Source: Bacteroidales bacterium
GTDB taxonomy: Bacteria; Bacteroidota; Bacteroidia; Bacteroidales; UBA932
Length of the DNA stretch: 64,000 bases
Assembly: GCA_017962375.1 (NCBI GenBank)
Contig: JAGCVJ010000010.1
Span: 124,001 to 188,000 of the forward strand
Direction: 5' to 3'
A model generated the notes under the pieces. The model was not told the DNA's origin and made no database searches. It was given only the letters and a program-made list of their open reading frames with translations. Made by a program: the position numbers and the translations under genes. Positions 1-8,978 of this stretch are shown here, piece by piece. How positions within the stretch are numbered: the stretch's first letter is position 1; the number at the start of each line of letters is the position of its first letter.

Positions 1-197
1 ATCTCTACTGCAGTTGTGCTCCAAGGGGTTATCATCTCCCTTCTCGGGCCGGTGAAATTGCCATTGACGGTCTCTCCCTTTATCAGAGAGGCATCGCCGA
101 GAAGCCATTTGAGCGCATTAATATTATCGTCGGAGAGCCCAGCGGAACTCTTTACAGCCACCACGCTGCCAGATTTTGATTTGAAGAAGATAATCAT
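1..197 (-). CDS. purL: Phosphoribosylformylglycinamidine synthase, N-terminal part (runs off window)
   Basis: Only the first 65 codons are inside the window. Read on the minus strand from ATG at 197, the peptide begins MIIFFKSKSG and later contains the segment GPRREMITPWST followed by AVE, which is characteristic of the N-terminus of large (about 1200-residue) FGAM synthases of Bacteroidales. The enzyme converts FGAR to FGAM with glutamine and ATP in purine synthesis. It is divergent from folC; 134 bp separate the two starts. Nothing can be said about the catalytic domains, which lie outside. The identification rests on the remembered N-terminal motif and good codon structure. Confidence 0.82.
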   Translation of the reverse strand, partial: MIIFFKSKSGSVVAVKSSAGLSDDNINALKWLLGDASLIKGETVNGNFTGPRREMITPWSTTAVE

Positions 198-317
198 AGT
201 TTGCGAATTTACGCATAATACTTGTACGTTCGGTACCTCAATAACCTTCTTAGAAGGTTAATTTATCAACCGCCGGGTGTTGAAAAACCATCCAAGAGCA
301 AATAAAGCGGAAATGCT

Positions 318-325
318 TAAATTTG
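318..325 (+). promoter_or_regulatory. Possible -7 element for folC
   Basis: TAAATTTG matches the Bacteroidetes -7 consensus TAnnTTTG. It lies only 7 bp before the folC ATG, so the transcript would be nearly leaderless, and no TTTG is seen 19-21 bp upstream. Weak call. Confidence 0.3.
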
Positions 326-331
326 TATGTT

Positions 332-1735
332 ATGACAGATATCGAGTATAACAGGATGCTGGAGGAAATCTACCAGAGGTTTCCGTCTTTCCAGGTGGTG
401 GGGGACAGGGCTTTCAAGCCCGGCCTTGGAAACATGCTGGCTCTGGATGAGGCTTTGGGCCATCCGTCCAAGGACTTCAAAACCGTTCACATAGCTGGAA
501 CCAACGGCAAAGGCTCTGTCAGCCACATGATTGCCTCGGCGCTGATGTCTTTTCCAGGCCAGTCAGGAAATCTGCGGGTAGGGCTTTACACTTCGCCTCA
601 TCTGGTGGATTTCAGGGAGAGGATCAAGGTGGACGGCCAGATGGTGGAAAAGGAGTGGGTATTCAACTTCCTAAAAGACCACACGGAACTTTTCGAGAAG
701 ACCGACGCTTCTTTCTTCGAGATTACTACCGCCATGGCGTTCAGCTACTTCTCCTACCGCAACGTGGATGTGGCCGTTGTTGAGTGCGGACTCGGCGGAA
801 GACTGGATTCCACCAACATCATCAGTCCTTTGGCCAGCGTCATAACCAATATCGGCTTTGACCACATGCAGTATCTGGGCAACAGCCTGGAGGAAATTGC
901 AACGGAAAAGGCCGGCATCATCAAGCCTGGTATCCCGGCAATCATCGGAGAAACCTCCGGTGTGGAGAGAGTCTTCATAGACAAGGCATCTGACTGCTGT
1001 ACAGACATATACTTCGCTGAGAAGCTCAATCCTTACAATCTCAGCCCGGACGGGGCTTTCCGCAGTTTTTCTCATCGCGATATAGATGCAAGGGAAGAAT
1101 CCCTGAAGTCTGTCGTAACTCTCGCCACCTGCCTTCTGGCCAGCGTGGACCCAGGCCGGATGGACCTCAAGGGAGACTGCCAGAAAAAGAACATCAAGAC
1201 CGTCTGCACAGCTCTTGCCGTTGTCCTTCGAAAGATGCTGGACGAAAGCCAGAAAGACCTCTCTGAAAGCACCCTCGCCGATATGGTGGAGGCCATAGAG
1301 AACGCTGCCCATATAACAGGTCTGAGGGGCAGATGGGAGAAACTCGGCGACACTCCTCTTGTCATCTGCGATATCGGACACAATTCCCACGGTATGAAGG
1401 TCCTGATGCCTCAGGTGGAGCGAACCTATAAAGAGCATAATAACGGCAGGCTGATTATGTTTTTCGGAGTGATGAAAGACAAGGACCTTGCCGCTGAAGT
1501 TGAATTCCTGCCGATAGACGCCCACTACCTGTATGTAAACGCATCCACTCCAAGAGCCCTTCCGGCAGCGGATCTCAAAGCCAGGATGGACGAATCCGGT
1601 TTCAATGGAGAAATCCCCGGAGATGGAAGCATAGCAGCTGGTTTACAGTGGATTAAGAATAATGCAAAACCAGAAGACTTTGTGTTCATTGGCGGCAGTT
1701 CATACGTAGTAGCCGAGGTGCTTAAGTTTTTCTGA
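332..1735 (+). CDS. folC: Folylpolyglutamate synthase / dihydrofolate synthase
   Basis: A 467-residue Mur-ligase-family protein. Near residue 50 it has the ATP-binding P-loop HIAGTNGKGSVSHM, which is diagnostic for FolC. The motif LYTSPHLVDFRERI and the central VVECGLGGRLDSTN also fit the family, and length is normal. It adds glutamate to folates and, in most bacteria, makes dihydrofolate from dihydropteroate. I chose ATG at 332 (MTDIEYN) rather than TTG at 323 because the upstream codons overlap the -7-like box. It appears monocistronic and is followed by tRNA-Val. Confidence 0.93.
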   Translation: MTDIEYNRMLEEIYQRFPSFQVVGDRAFKPGLGNMLALDEALGHPSKDFKTVHIAGTNGKGSVSHMIASALMSFPGQSGNLRVGLYTSPHLVDFRERIKVDGQMVEKEWVFNFLKDHTELFEKTDASFFEITTAMAFSYFSYRNVDVAVVECGLGGRLDSTNIISPLASVITNIGFDHMQYLGNSLEEIATEKAGIIKPGIPAIIGETSGVERVFIDKASDCCTDIYFAEKLNPYNLSPDGAFRSFSHRDIDAREESLKSVVTLATCLLASVDPGRMDLKGDCQKKNIKTVCTALAVVLRKMLDESQKDLSESTLADMVEAIENAAHITGLRGRWEKLGDTPLVICDIGHNSHGMKVLMPQVERTYKEHNNGRLIMFFGVMKDKDLAAEVEFLPIDAHYLYVNASTPRALPAADLKARMDESGFNGEIPGDGSIAAGLQWIKNNAKPEDFVFIGGSSYVVAEVLKFF

Positions 1736-1754
1736 AAAATTTTTCGGAAAAGAC

Positions 1755-1784
1755 TTGCAAGTTTGAAAAATTGCACTACCTTTG
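1755..1784 (+). promoter_or_regulatory. Promoter of tRNA-Val
   Basis: TTG at 1755-1757 and TACCTTTG at 1777-1784 are separated by 19 bp, a good match to the Bacteroidetes primary-sigma promoter. The tRNA begins 32 bp after the -7 box. Confidence 0.7.
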
Positions 1785-1816
1785 CAGTCCCAATTCGGCC
1801 GTAGTGGCCACGATTC

Positions 1817-1891
1817 GGGAGCATAGCTCAGTTGGTTTAGAGCATCTGCCTTACAAGCAGAGGGTCATAGGTTCGACTCCTATTGCTCCCA
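1817..1891 (+). tRNA. tRNA-Val (anticodon TAC)
   Basis: A complete cloverleaf: acceptor stem GGGAGCA pairs with TGCTCCC, D-arm GCTCAGTTGG, anticodon loop CTTACAA giving anticodon TAC, and T-arm with GTTCGACTC. The 3' CCA is not encoded. A promoter lies upstream and a hairpin terminator starts 2 bp after the gene. Confidence 0.96.
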
Positions 1892-1893
1892 CT

Positions 1894-1929
1894 AAAAAAG
1901 CCTTTCAGATACTTCTGAGAGGCTTTTTT
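1894..1929 (+). terminator. Rho-independent terminator after tRNA-Val (probably bidirectional)
   Basis: AAAAAAGCCT and AGGCTTTTTT form a long stem extended by TCAGA/TCTGA with one mismatch, with A and T runs on both sides. It lies between tRNA-Val and the convergent ybaK-like gene and could serve both. Confidence 0.88.
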
Positions 1930-1943
1930 CTTTTATACTTCTT

Positions 1944-2483
1944 CTATACTTCTATTATCGTGGGGGTGTGGCCGGAAAGCTGGGGAATCTTCAGCAGAAT
2001 ATCCTTTGGAACCTTCATATAGCAGGTCAAGGTGCCGTCCGGGCAGCCGATGCTGTCCAGGTTGTCCAGCACATCTTTGTCTATAATGTATCTGACCTTG
2101 TGCTCCGGATCCATCAGAAGGCAGAAAACTGTGGCGGCTCCGTGTTCTGCCCCGAGCATCTCCATAAGCTTGTCCGCAGGGGCAAATGACACTCTCGATA
2201 TCTGGAGCGCCCGTCCGAAATCTTTGGTGCTGAAAGGCTTGTCGCTTCTGGTGATGAACAGGTAGAACATCGTCTGCTGCCGGTTGCAAAGGAAGATGTT
2301 CTTGGCCACTTCAGTGTTTAGTTTCTCGCCGATTATGTGGCAGTCTTCCATGCTTGCCGCAGGGGAGTTGTCCACTCTCTTGAACCCGATACCAAGTTTG
2401 TCCAGGGCTTCGTATGCCTTTTCCTGAAGCGGATTCTGCATTTCTGCGGGCTTTTTCTTGATTATATCGCTGACCTGAATCAT
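1944..2483 (-). CDS. YbaK/ProX-type aminoacyl-tRNA deacylase
   Basis: A 179-residue protein with the YbaK/prolyl-tRNA editing domain. Visible family features are the segment around RVDNSPAASMEDCH, the strand KNIFLCNRQQTMFYLFI with its conserved Lys, and a C-terminal GCPDGT segment near residue 150. These free-standing proteins hydrolyse mischarged Ala- or Cys-tRNA(Pro) in trans. Length fits the ProX/PrdX subgroup. A -7 box lies 24 bp upstream. I cannot tell substrate preference from sequence alone, so no gene symbol is given. Confidence 0.82.
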   Translation of the reverse strand: MIQVSDIIKKKPAEMQNPLQEKAYEALDKLGIGFKRVDNSPAASMEDCHIIGEKLNTEVAKNIFLCNRQQTMFYLFITRSDKPFSTKDFGRALQISRVSFAPADKLMEMLGAEHGAATVFCLLMDPEHKVRYIIDKDVLDNLDSIGCPDGTLTCYMKVPKDILLKIPQLSGHTPTIIEV

Positions 2484-2506
2484 GTTGTTTTGCCTTATCT
2501 TGATTG

Positions 2507-2514
2507 CAAAGATA
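2507..2514 (-). promoter_or_regulatory. -7 element of the YbaK-type gene
   Basis: On the minus strand this reads TATCTTTG, an exact TAnnTTTG match, 24 bp before the start codon. No clear -33 TTTG was found. Confidence 0.5.
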
Positions 2515-2567
2515 AATTATTGGTGCTATCTTTACTTATTGATTTGATCATTGAGAAGTCCAGAGTT

Positions 2568-5500
2568 ATGAAAGCAGCCTGTAAAATACTCGTCATTGTC
2601 TTTCTCGCCTGTTGGGCAGCGGTGGATCTGAATGCTCAGATAATTCCAAAGGAAGAAGTTCCGCCGGTAATTGAGAATCTGTGGAGAGCCTACAGGAAAG
2701 AACGCCGTGAGTCCAAGCAATTGTCCATTCTTGAACAGATACGGCAGTATGCGGTTTCAATGGGGCTTAAAGAACAGATTTACGAGTCGTCCCGCACGAT
2801 TTTCTCAATAAAGTATTATCATCTGAATTCCGGGCAGACAGATTCCGTTTACAAAGAAACATTGGCATTTATTGAGGAAAATGCAAGCCCTTTCTTTTCT
2901 CTGTATTTTGTCAGCAATTCATACTGGAGAATCAAAGGCAACAAAATAGACTATCTTCTCAAGAACAAGGATGCATTATCGGGTTGTTATCACAAACAAT
3001 TTTTAATGGACAAAGAAAGAGGCGGTTACAGGAGATGGCTTTTTAGAAATTTCCCGATAGAATTGATAGACAATGATTTCGATTACTTTCTTTGGGCATG
3101 GGGCGGAGAAAAGGACATAAAGGACAATGTAAAGGGGAATTTCTTGCAGGAAGGATATCTGAAATGTCTTGAGGCAAAGGAAGAAAAAGACCTGGAAGCT
3201 TTGCTGCAGGAGTATTCCGGCACTTCTCTGGAATTCATTCCCAAAGGGAAATTGCTCTGCCTCCGTTTTCAGGAAATGGAGAAAAATAATGCATCAGAAC
3301 AGGATTTCAAAGAATTGGACAGTCAGGTTAATCAGTATCTGAAAGAGGTTGAACAGAAAGCAAAAAAGGATGATGTTGTCAAATATCTGGCAGCCTCGTT
3401 TGAAGATGTCCGGAAGTTGTCAGCTAATCTGAATGATGAGGCTATAGTTGCTCAAAGAGAAGACGACGGCACCTATACGCTTTATTGCAGGAACGTTTCC
3501 GGTCCTGTATCGGTCAAGGTCAGGAACACGGATCAGGACAAGGTTGTCTATTCGGGTACGGTGGACAAGTCTGACAACCATTTTTATTTATATGACACCC
3601 TTTGCTGGAAGATTCCTAAGCTGGAAGATGGCCATTACGAAATTTCATTCAACAAAGGCAAGGGCATATCCAGATACAACCAGTACGGCCTCTCAGTTGC
3701 GGTAATAGATAACAGTCAGGTTTTTGCCGCAGATTCAAAGACAGGGGAACCTGTAGATAATTTGAATTTGCTAAAGATCAAGAGTTATTTTAACGACAGG
3801 AAAGACAAGTTGATGTTCACCCGCAAACTTGACTCTTCAGGAGAATTTTTTGATCTTCCTCAAAGAACTGATTTCAGCCAGGACAGAAACAAAAATTCCT
3901 ATGATTTGTGGTATATGACATCAGCCGGTGCAGACGGAACACAAAAGAGATCTTCATATATTCATACAGGCTCCAAATCTCGCGGGAGTAAAGAATCTGA
4001 CGAGGGCTCCCAGGTGATGTTCATTCCAGACAAGGGAGCTTATCGTCCTGGAGATACCTTGAGATTCAAGATCGTAGCGTTTGACGGAGATCCTTACAAG
4101 GCTTACAGGGTGCTGGAGGGAGAAAAAATTATTGCTGTCCTCAGCGATGCAGACCTTGCTGAGGTGGAGAGGATGTCTTTGACCACCAATGGCTTGGGCT
4201 CGGCCTCAGGCTCGTTTTTCCTGCCGGAAGGATACAGGAACGGGAATTGGAAACTGGACTTCATCATGAAAGACAGGAATGTGACTTGCAATTCCTTTGT
4301 CAGGGTTGACGAGTATTCGCTGCCTTCCTTCGAAATGACATTTGACAACCCGGAGAGATTGTACCAGTTAGGGGATACGGTTACAGTTAGCGGTACTCTA
4401 ACCACTTTTTCCGGACATCCTCTGACAGATGCCGATATAGACTTGGCTGTAATCAATTACCGGGACACTCTGTCCAGGCAGAAAGTGGAACTGCTCCCTG
4501 GAGGCAGGTTTTCTGCACAGTATGTTCCGGAAGAAAATCTTATTCTGAAATTTCATTTCAAGGTTTCAGACAAAAGCGGAGAAGTCCGGGAATTTGAGCA
4601 AAAGATACCCGTCAGCCTCTATTTTGACCTTGACGTTGAATTGGAAAACTCCAGCAAGGCCCAGTTTCATATGCCTAAACCTTTTGATTCAGTTAAAGAA
4701 AAATTTCTGAAATATGACTTGAAAACAGACTGTCCTCGCGGAGTTATTTCATCAGATACTGCGGCCTTTGTTGTCACTGCTTCAGAGGATTATTCATCTG
4801 GAAAAATAAAGATTCCTTATACATACACATTGCTTTCTTTGGCTGGAGATACCCTTCACTTTGGAGGAGGAGAGACAGGCACCAGGCAGACAATAGACCT
4901 TTCGTCTTTCCCTGAGCAGATCTTTCTTCTGAAAGTCAAAGGCAAGGTCAGGAAAACTCTTCCGGAATCGTCCTCGGATTTGTATCTGGAGGATAGTTTG
5001 ACATTTTTTCTGCTCAAGGATTCAGGGTCAGAAACTATTCCTCAGCTAGTGGAGTCGTACTTCGACCCGTTGAATGCTGATATCGTAGAGGGGGATAATA
5101 TCAAGTTCAAACTAGGCGCGGCAAGCGGGGAAATCTGGGTTGCCGCTGCGCTGTTTGATGAAGACAAGCTTCTTCACAAGCAGATTATTCATCTCGACGG
5201 GAACAAAACTTCTTCATTAAATGAATTCGTAATCCCGTACAAGCCTGAGTATTCCGAAGCAGTCCGTCTGTGCCTTCTGTATTTCAGGCATAACCGCGAG
5301 GTTGAGTACGAACAGGTTTATACCCGCAAAAAGAAAGACATAAGGTTCAGGATTGAGGCTACGCACTTCCCGGGCCAGCTTTCTCCGTCAAAGGAGTACG
5401 AATACAAATTCACTCTCAGCGACAAAATCTCTGGAGAGGCTGTTGCCTCCGTCTTTGACCGTTCCGCCGACATTTTTCAGCGCAATATGTGGAAAAGCCT

Positions 5501-8090
5501 GTCTCTTCTTACAAAGACTCCTTCGAAACACGTAGATACTTATGTCGGAATGGGAGGGGATGGGGAACACCAGCTTGGATGGGGAGAGGACGATTTGGAA
5601 GAAATAGTTGTTATTGCATATGGAGTCGGGAAGAAAAGAAGTGGTGCGAATGATTTTGCAGGTGCTCTGCGGGGACGAGTTGCAGGCATTACTGTCAACT
5701 CAACGGACCATCTTCCCGGCACTATGAGAATAAGAGGCGTGGCTGGATCTTATGACTCTTCCGAGCCGTTGTATATTGTTGACGGTGTCCCAGTTCCAGG
5801 AGATGCTTTTGCAAGCCTTTCTCCGAGTGATATCCAGTCTGTAAATATCCTGAAAGATGCATCCTCGAGTGCAATCTATGGTAGCGGGGCTGCAAACGGA
5901 GTCGTGGTCATAACTACAAATAAATCCGGAATGGCCGCTCAGGGAGCATCTTATCTTCCTGATTTCAGCGAAATATCGATGAGGAAAGACTTCAAGGATG
6001 TGCTCTCTTTCCAGCCTCATTTAACTGTGAAAAATGGAGAGGTCTCATTCCGTTTCAAAACATCTGACAGGCTATCGTCATATCATCTTTACCTGTTCGC
6101 CCATAATAAGGATATGCGTAACGGATTCTTCAGTAAAGATTTGACTGTTTCAATTCCGGTGAAGGTTTCATTGACAGAGCCTCGCTACCTCTATGCCGGA
6201 GACCGTTATGACATTTCTGCGACAGTTGCGGCCCAGACATCAGATACTTCCGAGACATTTGACGGCAGGGCCTATATTGTGGCCTACAACGGTACACCAA
6301 AGACGGACGAACAGGCTCCGCTTCAGTCTTATTCTGAGCATCTTAGCCTGGAGGCTGGAACCTCTATGTCTGTACATAGCCCTATAGATATCGCTCCGGG
6401 AATGGATACATTGGGCCTCAGGGTGGCATTCCAGGGGGAGGATTTCTCAGATGCCGTTCAGCTTGCCGTACCTGTCAAGGAAGCATCGCAGAGCATTACC
6501 GAAGCCCATTCGGCAGTGCTTCTTTCCGGAGCAGACGATCAGGAGGCCATCAGGCGTCTGCGCTACAGCTTCAACAATGTATCAAGCGAAGGAGCTGAAA
6601 TAAAGCAGGAAACCGTTTCCGACATTCTCCAAAGGTTTGTCAAAGCCGGAATGGAATCCCGGGGCGAGGATGTGATAAGCAAACTCGACGCGCTCTGCTT
6701 TGCAAAGATGCCAAGAGCTTCAGAGGCTGATTCTACAAGCCTCAATACAGATGCGGACACGCTTTGGAACGAGGTTATGGCTTTCAGAGACTCCACCGGA
6801 GGCTTCTCGTGGATGAAGGAGATGAAAGCGAACCAGACCATTACCGCGGCTGTGCTGGAGAGGTTTGCATACCTTAGGAGCATAGGATGCGATATCCCGG
6901 ATATGAGCCCTACAGTCAGGTATCTGGACTCCAACCAGTTTGCCGTGGCCTGGCCGTGGTGGTGCGGTGGCTTGTCCGAGGAACAGTATATGTATGTGAG
7001 GTCTTTCTATCCTGAAATTGTATTCAACGACGGGTTCGGGAAAGACGACCGCAGCGAACGCAAGACTTTCAGGTCAAACCTTTCCGCTTTCCGCAAGTTC
7101 GCCCGCTCATATCTTTCCCCGTCATACAAGAAGGATTTCCCGAACTACTGGACTTTTGAGAAAGCCCGCAGAATCAGGACAGTGCAGAATCTGCTCTCCA
7201 GCGACAAAGGTATGGCTCTGGGAAAAGCCTGGGGAGAGAATCTGTTTGCCACGGCCAAGTTCAACAAGTCTGTGGAGGACGATGTGCTGAATCTGATTGA
7301 CTATGCCCAGCATCACCCGGATGGGGGATCATATTACCCGAATGCCGTGATGCCATTTAAGGGAATGCTGGAAAACGAGGCGTTTGCCCACTCTCTGATA
7401 TCAGATGTGCTCTCTGCTTATTCTTCACAGGACAAAAAGCGGAAGGAAGCAGTCTGTGCTGCCGAGATTGCGGACCAGGTAAGGCTGTGGCTTCTGCTTC
7501 AGGCCCAGACTCAGAAATGGAGCAATAACCTCTACTTCCTCAATGCGGTCCGCAGCATAAATGACGCTTCAGACAGCATCCGCCAGACCTCAGTGCTTAC
7601 TCTTTCAAAGACGGAGAAACTCCCGTTTGCCGATATAAAGTCCAGCGGCAACGGCTTCACGATAGAAAGAATTTTCCTCCGCGACGGCGTTGAACTCAAG
7701 GATGGCGATGCAATCCATCGCGGAGAAAAGATTTGCGCCGAATACCGCATCTGGAGCAAGGAAAACCGCAGCTTCGTGAAGGTCACGGCTCCAAGAGAAG
7801 CCTGCCTGATGCCTGTGGAGCAGCTCTCCGGCAAGTACTATGGCCTCAAGCCGCTTGTCCTGGACAACTGGTACCGGTTCACTCCGTCGGCATACCGCTG
7901 CGTCAGGAAAGACCGCACCGAGTATTACTTCGACGTGTTAGCAGAGGAATCCTGCACCATCCGTGAAGAGTTCTATGTGGTCCAGAACGGAAGGTTCTCG
8001 GCCCCGGTTGTGGAAGTGGAATCTTCCTACGTTCCCGCATACCGCGCCAACGGCAAGTTTACTGGCAGCCTGTCTGTTGAAACCGAATAG
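2568..8090 (+). CDS. Macroglobulin-like (MG2/A2M) protein with inserted TonB-receptor plug domain
   Basis: A 1840-residue protein with a signal peptide (MKAACKILVIVFLACWA, cleavage near NAQ). An alpha-helical N-terminal region of about 300 residues is followed by macroglobulin-type beta domains; PGDTLRFKIVAFDGD near residue 490 fits MG2. At about 1005-1125 lies a SusC-like plug segment: EEIVVIAYGVGKK, then GRVAGITVNS, RIRGVAGS, PLYIVDGVPV and SSAIYGSGAANGVVVITT. C-terminal alpha/alpha-type segments include WPWWCGG. No CxEQ thioester is visible. I use ATG 2568, since the longer reading frame would overlap the ybaK-like gene and lack a signal peptide. The role is unproven; an envelope or periplasmic protein that docks with a beta-barrel partner is an inference. 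Confidence 0.8.
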   Translation: MKAACKILVIVFLACWAAVDLNAQIIPKEEVPPVIENLWRAYRKERRESKQLSILEQIRQYAVSMGLKEQIYESSRTIFSIKYYHLNSGQTDSVYKETLAFIEENASPFFSLYFVSNSYWRIKGNKIDYLLKNKDALSGCYHKQFLMDKERGGYRRWLFRNFPIELIDNDFDYFLWAWGGEKDIKDNVKGNFLQEGYLKCLEAKEEKDLEALLQEYSGTSLEFIPKGKLLCLRFQEMEKNNASEQDFKELDSQVNQYLKEVEQKAKKDDVVKYLAASFEDVRKLSANLNDEAIVAQREDDGTYTLYCRNVSGPVSVKVRNTDQDKVVYSGTVDKSDNHFYLYDTLCWKIPKLEDGHYEISFNKGKGISRYNQYGLSVAVIDNSQVFAADSKTGEPVDNLNLLKIKSYFNDRKDKLMFTRKLDSSGEFFDLPQRTDFSQDRNKNSYDLWYMTSAGADGTQKRSSYIHTGSKSRGSKESDEGSQVMFIPDKGAYRPGDTLRFKIVAFDGDPYKAYRVLEGEKIIAVLSDADLAEVERMSLTTNGLGSASGSFFLPEGYRNGNWKLDFIMKDRNVTCNSFVRVDEYSLPSFEMTFDNPERLYQLGDTVTVSGTLTTFSGHPLTDADIDLAVINYRDTLSRQKVELLPGGRFSAQYVPEENLILKFHFKVSDKSGEVREFEQKIPVSLYFDLDVELENSSKAQFHMPKPFDSVKEKFLKYDLKTDCPRGVISSDTAAFVVTASEDYSSGKIKIPYTYTLLSLAGDTLHFGGGETGTRQTIDLSSFPEQIFLLKVKGKVRKTLPESSSDLYLEDSLTFFLLKDSGSETIPQLVESYFDPLNADIVEGDNIKFKLGAASGEIWVAAALFDEDKLLHKQIIHLDGNKTSSLNEFVIPYKPEYSEAVRLCLLYFRHNREVEYEQVYTRKKKDIRFRIEATHFPGQLSPSKEYEYKFTLSDKISGEAVASVFDRSADIFQRNMWKSLSLLTKTPSKHVDTYVGMGGDGEHQLGWGEDDLEEIVVIAYGVGKKRSGANDFAGALRGRVAGITVNSTDHLPGTMRIRGVAGSYDSSEPLYIVDGVPVPGDAFASLSPSDIQSVNILKDASSSAIYGSGAANGVVVITTNKSGMAAQGASYLPDFSEISMRKDFKDVLSFQPHLTVKNGEVSFRFKTSDRLSSYHLYLFAHNKDMRNGFFSKDLTVSIPVKVSLTEPRYLYAGDRYDISATVAAQTSDTSETFDGRAYIVAYNGTPKTDEQAPLQSYSEHLSLEAGTSMSVHSPIDIAPGMDTLGLRVAFQGEDFSDAVQLAVPVKEASQSITEAHSAVLLSGADDQEAIRRLRYSFNNVSSEGAEIKQETVSDILQRFVKAGMESRGEDVISKLDALCFAKMPRASEADSTSLNTDADTLWNEVMAFRDSTGGFSWMKEMKANQTITAAVLERFAYLRSIGCDIPDMSPTVRYLDSNQFAVAWPWWCGGLSEEQYMYVRSFYPEIVFNDGFGKDDRSERKTFRSNLSAFRKFARSYLSPSYKKDFPNYWTFEKARRIRTVQNLLSSDKGMALGKAWGENLFATAKFNKSVEDDVLNLIDYAQHHPDGGSYYPNAVMPFKGMLENEAFAHSLISDVLSAYSSQDKKRKEAVCAAEIADQVRLWLLLQAQTQKWSNNLYFLNAVRSINDASDSIRQTSVLTLSKTEKLPFADIKSSGNGFTIERIFLRDGVELKDGDAIHRGEKICAEYRIWSKENRSFVKVTAPREACLMPVEQLSGKYYGLKPLVLDNWYRFTPSAYRCVRKDRTEYYFDVLAEESCTIREEFYVVQNGRFSAPVVEVESSYVPAYRANGKFTGSLSVETE

Positions 8091-8093
8091 GCC

Positions 8094-8918
8094 TTATTTC
8101 TTCTTTGTGGTAGTGGTGGACTTTGTGGCAGGCCTCTTGTAACCGTCCTTCTCAGCGCGGGCAGTCATCCTGGAGATTCTCTTCTGCGTGTCAGGGTGAG
8201 TGGAGAAGAGGTTGTTTACGGCGTTGGAAGTCTTGGCGTTGGCGTTGAGGCTCTCGAGTTTCTCAAAGGCCATGGCCATGTAGTAAGGGTTCTTGCCGTT
8301 CTTTACCAGGAACTCGTAGCCGTAGTCGTCTGCGTCAGACTCCTGAGACCTGGAGAAGGAGCTGCTGGCAAGAGTCTGGCCGAGGTCGCCCAGCTGAGAA
8401 GAGGACAGGGCCCCGATGGTGCCGCCGGCGGCTACAAGGCCGTAGCGAAGAGCCGTGGTAAGCAGAGCCTGCTGGAACTGTTTCTTGGTATGCTTGAGGC
8501 CTACGTGGCCAATCTCATGGCCGATAACGCCCAGAACCTCATCGTCTGTCATAAGGTCCATAAGGCCCGTGTAAACTCTTACGCTTCCGTCTGCGCATGC
8601 GAAAGCGTTAACCTGGTCGGTCTTGTAAACTTTGAAGTTCAGAGGAGTGCCGTCAACCTGGGTGATACCCGAGGTAAGCTTTCTAAGACGCTTGGTGTAA
8701 GGGTCTGATTCAGGAAGAACTACGTTTTCCTTGTCAGACTGGGCTATGTACTCGCCCACATATTCCTTGATCTGGGCATCGGAAAGGGTAGCGGCCTGAA
8801 GGGCCTGCATGCCGCCTGCAAGCAGAGCCTCGCTGTTGAGAGTTCCGCAGGATGAAGTCAGGACTACACCGGACAGAAGAACAGCGGCAGTGCAAAAAAG
8901 AGAAAGAATACGTTTCAT
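8094..8918 (-). CDS. M48-family metalloprotease, lipoprotein
   Basis: A 274-residue protein. The start at 8918 gives a lipoprotein signal (MKRILSLFCTAAVLLSG, then TSSC with Cys24 as lipidated residue). It has the zinc protease motif HEIGH at about residues 134-138 and the downstream ESDAD typical of M48 enzymes such as LoiP/BepA. It probably performs quality control in the periplasm. It is tail-to-tail with the macroglobulin-like gene (3 bp apart) and divergent from the next lipoprotein gene. The C-terminus is Thr/Lys-rich. Confidence 0.9.
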   Translation of the reverse strand: MKRILSLFCTAAVLLSGVVLTSSCGTLNSEALLAGGMQALQAATLSDAQIKEYVGEYIAQSDKENVVLPESDPYTKRLRKLTSGITQVDGTPLNFKVYKTDQVNAFACADGSVRVYTGLMDLMTDDEVLGVIGHEIGHVGLKHTKKQFQQALLTTALRYGLVAAGGTIGALSSSQLGDLGQTLASSSFSRSQESDADDYGYEFLVKNGKNPYYMAMAFEKLESLNANAKTSNAVNNLFSTHPDTQKRISRMTARAEKDGYKRPATKSTTTTKKK

Positions 8919-8947
8919 AGTTATGTTAATTATAAGTTTGTTTTTGC

Positions 8948-8971
8948 TAAATTTGTACGATAACAAATTTA
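8948..8971. promoter_or_regulatory. Divergent -7 elements between two lipoprotein genes
   Basis: TAAATTTG at 8948-8955 faces right and CAAATTTA at 8964-8971 is the same box facing left. Only 60 bp separate the two start codons, so the promoters overlap and could be co-controlled. -33 boxes are not clear. Confidence 0.5.
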
Positions 8972-8978
8972 AGAAAAA

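Noticed and set aside
671-1525. Long antisense frame opposite folC
   Set aside because: Shadow of a strongly coding sense frame; composition is that of a mirrored codon pattern.
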